64,000 nt of DNA from Sinonovacula constricta (taxonomy: Eukaryota; Mollusca; Bivalvia; Cardiida; Solecurtidae). The translations under genes and the position numbers were made by a program. Shown here piece after piece: positions 60,075-64,000 of this stretch (its first letter is position 1; the number at the start of each line of letters is the position of its first letter). The notes below the pieces were generated by a model. It saw nothing but the letters and a program-made list of their open reading frames with translations. It was not told the DNA's origin and did no database searches. Location: contig CM017564.1 of assembly GCA_007844125.1 (NCBI GenBank), forward strand, positions 28,327,158 through 28,391,157, in the 5' to 3' direction.

Positions 60075-60129
60075 AGTATTTATTTGTTATATTCCCTTTG
60101 AATTTGATGGTTTGATAATATTGACCTCA

Positions 60130-61640
60130 ACTAAACATATTCTCGCCTGCTTGCTACGTGAAGTCATGTTTGTTTACAATGTGCATGAAAAATAAACATG
60201 TCATGATATTAGCAAAGGCATAAATTAACTCACGGAGTAGTTATCACTTTTTTCGGACTCGAGCCTGCAAAACTCTCGACTACTTAGTGTGACAATTGTT
60301 ATTTTTTTAAAGGCTGCTAGTTTAAAATCAGTTCTAAGCTTTTATTTATTACACATTTCATTTTGAGTATGTGAAAGTGTCCGCCTCATATATCTTTGAA
60401 GTTAAGTGTTTTTTTTTACACATTTTGATCTGAATCAGAAAGCGCTTGAATGTTTCTCCATACTGGTCAATAAGCTTCTATATGACTAAGATCAGGACCT
60501 CATGTGACCCGGTGTCTTAGATTGTAAATTGAAAACATGCTGGAGGGCATTATTTTACCTACAGACAAATGCAAATCACAAAATGGTGCTCCAGTCAAGA
60601 TGGTCGCAATTGAGGTCTGTGTTTATATACGAAATACACAATACAGTCTAGAAGACCTGGTTGTTATGAAGGATTAGAGTTGTGCCCGTTATTGTGATTT
60701 GGTTTCTCAATGAATAAAGAAGTCCAATAGCACATACTTATGAAAATTGGCCTTAATAGAGATTTGGTCACTGTAGTGGTGTGGACGTTATGTGGCATTT
60801 GACTGTATATGAAGCTACCTTCCAAATGAAATCTTGCTGCAAATTTTGTGTGTAGGTATTTTCTGACCTTCCCGTTTCTGTATAATTTGAGAGTATGTGA
60901 TAACATTTATATTCCTTAGAATAGCTTAACTGTTTCTATCATTTCAGAGTTTCATAACATCATTTAAAGAACAATGTGAACTTATAACTAAATTGTAATT
61001 TTTTATAGAGAAACTTCAAAACATAACAAAAATAAAAACATGCCAAACAATATAAAAAAAACAACAAAGAAAATACTGGATAAAATATTATTTAGAAGCA
61101 TTTTTTAATAACATGATCATATTTAAAATGGATCTTTGAAAATGTTTTCAAACATGATCAGGACATTTACTGGGCACGTGCAAAGGATTTTTTTCACATG
61201 AAGGTTAATAAACTGTTTGTAATGAATATATTAAATACCATGTTTTAAATATTGCATTTAACCATGTCATATTTCAGCCCTATGCTACATTAGGTTGAGT
61301 GTTAACATGCATTAACATGCATGAATTAGCCTGAGCGTATACTGCAAACTTAAGTAGTACACTAGAGTGACTCCAGCCCTACTGGCACACTATGCCATTA
61401 TTTGGAACATAATCTGTAACATAGAAGTATGACCAGTGTATCAAGTTATATAATATTAGCAAACCTTCCAAATGACCAAGTGTGTGAGGTTAAATGGAGC
61501 CTCACCCATTTAAGTGTACTGGACAATATACTGGCATGTTGTTTAATGCTAGGATTAGTTACATAGCCCTTGTTATGCTTCGATTTCTTACACTTACGCT
61601 TAGTTTTCTTTTACATCTACTTATAAAGTTGTTTTTTTTT
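60130..61640. other. No recognised gene or repeat family
   Basis: A short hairpin, CATGTTTGTTT paired with AATAAACATG, lies near 60168-60200. Otherwise nothing recognised. Confidence 0.45.
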
Positions 61641-61651
61641 TGTATATTGAT

Positions 61652-64000
61652 ACTGACCCTGCAACCAACATCTTGGTTAGACAGCTCCTGGGGGAATGGG
61701 CCGATCTGGGTCTAACTTTTTGCTGGAGCCTTATTCATACTGACCCTGCAACCAACATCTTGGTTAGACAGCTCCTGGGGGAATGGGCCGATCTGGGTCT
61801 AACTTTTTGCTGGAGCCTTATTCATACTGACCCTGCAACCAACATCTTGGTTAGACAGCTCCTGGGGGAATGGGCTGATCTGGGTCTGACTTTTTGCCTA
61901 AGCCTAATTCATACTGACCCTGCAACCAACATTTTGGTTAGACAGCTCCTGGGGGAATGGGCTGATCTGGGTCTGACTTTTTGCTTGAGCCTAATTCATA
62001 CTGACCCTGCAACCAACATCTTGATTTGACAGCTCCTGGGGGAATGGGCTGATCTGGGTCTGACTTTTTGCCTCAGCCTAATTCATACTGACCCTGCAAC
62101 CAACATCTTGAATAGACAGCTACTGAGGGAATGGGCTGATCTAGGTTTGACTTTTTGCCTAAGCCTAATTCATACTGACCCTGCAACCAACATCTTGGTT
62201 AGACAGCTCCTGGGGGAATGGGCTGATCTGGGTCTGACTTTTTGCCTCAGTCTAATTCATACTGACCCTGCAACCAACATCTTGGTTAGACAGCTCCTGG
62301 GGGAATGGGCTGATCTGGGTCTGACTTTTTGTCTCAGCCTAATTCATACTGACCCTGCAACCAACATCTTGGTTAGACAGCTCCTGGGGGAATGGGCTGA
62401 TCTGGGTCTGACTTTTTGCCTCAGCCTAATTCATACTGACCCTGCAACCAACATCTTGGTTAGACAGCTCCTGGGGGAATGGGCTGATCTGAGTCTGACT
62501 TTTTGCTTGAGCCTAATTCATACTGCCCCTGTAACCAACATCTTGGTTAGACAGCTCCTGGTGGAATGGGCTGATCTGGGTCTGACTTTTTGCCTGAGCC
62601 TAATTCATACTGACCCTGCAACCAACATCTTGGTAAGACAGCTCCTGAGGGAATGGGCTGATCTGGGTCTGACTTTTTGCCTCAGTCTTATTCATACTAA
62701 CCCTGCAACCAACATCTTGGTTAGACAGCTCCTGGGGAAATGGGCTGATCTGGGTCTGACTTTTTGCCTCAGTCTAATTCATACTGACCCTGCAACCAAC
62801 ATTTTGGTTAGACAGCTACTGAGGGAATGGGCTGATCTAGGTTTGACTTTTTGCCTAAGCCTAATTCATACTGACCCTGCAACCAACATCTTGGTTAGAC
62901 AGCTCCTGGGGGAATGGGCTGATCTGGGTCTGACTTTTTGTCTCAGCCTAATTCATACTGACCCTGCAACCAACATCTTGGTTAGACAGCTCCTGGGGGA
63001 ATGGGCTGATCTGGGTCTGACTTTTTGCCTCAGCCTAATTCATACTGACCCTGCAACCAACATCTTGGTTAGACAGCTCCTGGGGGAATTGGCTGATCTG
63101 GGTCTGACTTTTTGTCTCAGCCTAATTCATACTGACCCTGCAACCAACATCTTGGTTAGACAGCTCCTGGGGGAATGGGCTGATCTGAGTCTGACTTTTT
63201 GCTTGAGCCTAATTCATACTGACCCCGTAACCAACATCTTGGTTAGACAGCTCCTGGTGGAATGGGCTGATCTGGGTCTGACTTTTTGCCTGAGCCTAAT
63301 TCATACTGACCCTGCAGCCAACATCTTGGTTAGACAGCTCCTGAGGGAATGGGCTGATCTGGGTCTGACTTTTTGCCTCAGTCTTATTCATACTAACCCT
63401 GCAACCAACATCTTGGTTAGACAGCTCCTGGGGAAATGGGCTGATCTGGGTCTGACTTTTTGCCTCAGTCTAATTCATACTGACCCTGCAACCAACATCT
63501 TGGTTAGACAGCTACTGAGGGAATGGGCTGATCTGGGTCTGACTTTTTGCCTCAGCCTAATTCATACTGACCCTGCAACCAACATCTTAGTTAGACAGCT
63601 CCTCGGGGAATGGGCTGATCTGGGTCTGACTTTTTGCTGGAGCCTAATTCATACTGACCCTGCAACCAACATCTTGGTTAGACAGCTCCTGAGGGAATGG
63701 GCTGATCTGGGTCTGACTTTTTGCCTCAGCCTAATTCATACTGACCCTGCAACCAACATCTTGGTTAGACAGCTCCTGAGGGAATGAGCTGATCTGGGTC
63801 TGACTTTTTGCTGGAGCCTAATTCATACTGACCCTGCAACCAACATCTTGGTTAGACAGCTCCTGAGGGAATGGGCTGATCTGGGTCTGACTTTTTGCCT
63901 CAGTCTTATTCATACTAACCCTGCAACCAACATCTTGGTTAGACAGCTCCTGGGGGAATGGGCTGATCTGGGTCTGACTTTTTGCTGGAGCCTAATTCAT
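61652..64000. repeat. 87-bp satellite, about 27 copies, continuing beyond the window
   Basis: Unit: CTGACCCTGCAACCAACATC, TTGGTTAGACAGCTCCTGGG, GGAATGGGCTGATCTGGGTC, TGACTTTTTGCCTCAGCCTA, ATTCATA; spacing is exactly 87 bp. Because 87 is 29 codons, one forward frame stays open for 559 codons (62108-63787), but other copies contain stops (near 62027 and 63786) and most variation changes the encoded residue, so coding is unlikely. A 696-bp higher-order period is present. Confidence 0.95.

Overview
The window is AT-rich eukaryotic genomic DNA from an animal, most likely a bivalve mollusc. Genes are split by GT-AG introns, spacers are long, and several families of tRNA-derived SINEs, short inverted-repeat transposons (MITEs) and minisatellites are present. 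Protein similarities are to metazoan families. The bivalve assignment rests on the style of the repeats and is inference; the species cannot be told.

Layout. (1) 1254-2766, plus strand: last two coding exons of a USP22-type ubiquitin protease whose 5' part lies outside the window. (2) 2.9-14.3 kb: no gene seen; two SINE families and at least four MITE types. (3) 14493-28256, plus: complete ten-exon DNAAF5 (HEATR2), 837 residues, a cytoplasmic assembly factor for axonemal dynein arms. Its introns hold SINEs, a 42-bp minisatellite and a MITE nested in an older repeat. (4) 29.4-35.96 kb, minus: a five-exon gene that I read as SPMIP2-like (C4orf45, DUF4562; microtubule inner protein), converging on DNAAF5 with about 260 bp between poly(A) signals. 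Two similar alternative terminal exons lie downstream. (5) 38384-42081, plus: a four-exon DPY30-domain gene of the DYDC1/DYDC2 type, head to head with the SPMIP2-like gene across a CpG-containing interval with an RFX-like half site. (6) 42.3-47.2 kb: spacer with a 50-bp minisatellite. (7) 47500-55364, minus: last two exons of a UBX-domain gene, possibly UBXN10. Their 7.6-kb intron contains a 3.2-kb, 55-bp minisatellite that reaches the splice donor. (8) 55.4-64 kb: no gene recognised; SINEs, a 100-bp foldback element, and an 87-bp satellite running off the end of the window.

The main biological theme is that three, perhaps four, consecutive genes (DNAAF5, SPMIP2-like, DYDC, possibly UBXN10) belong to motile cilia and sperm-flagella biology. 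They are arranged convergent, divergent, convergent. The best leads for something new are this neighbourhood with its shared promoter, the duplicated terminal exons, the MITE with an internal empty-site control, and the higher-order structure of the two large tandem arrays. All gene names come from recognising translated exons by memory of the families; no database search was possible.
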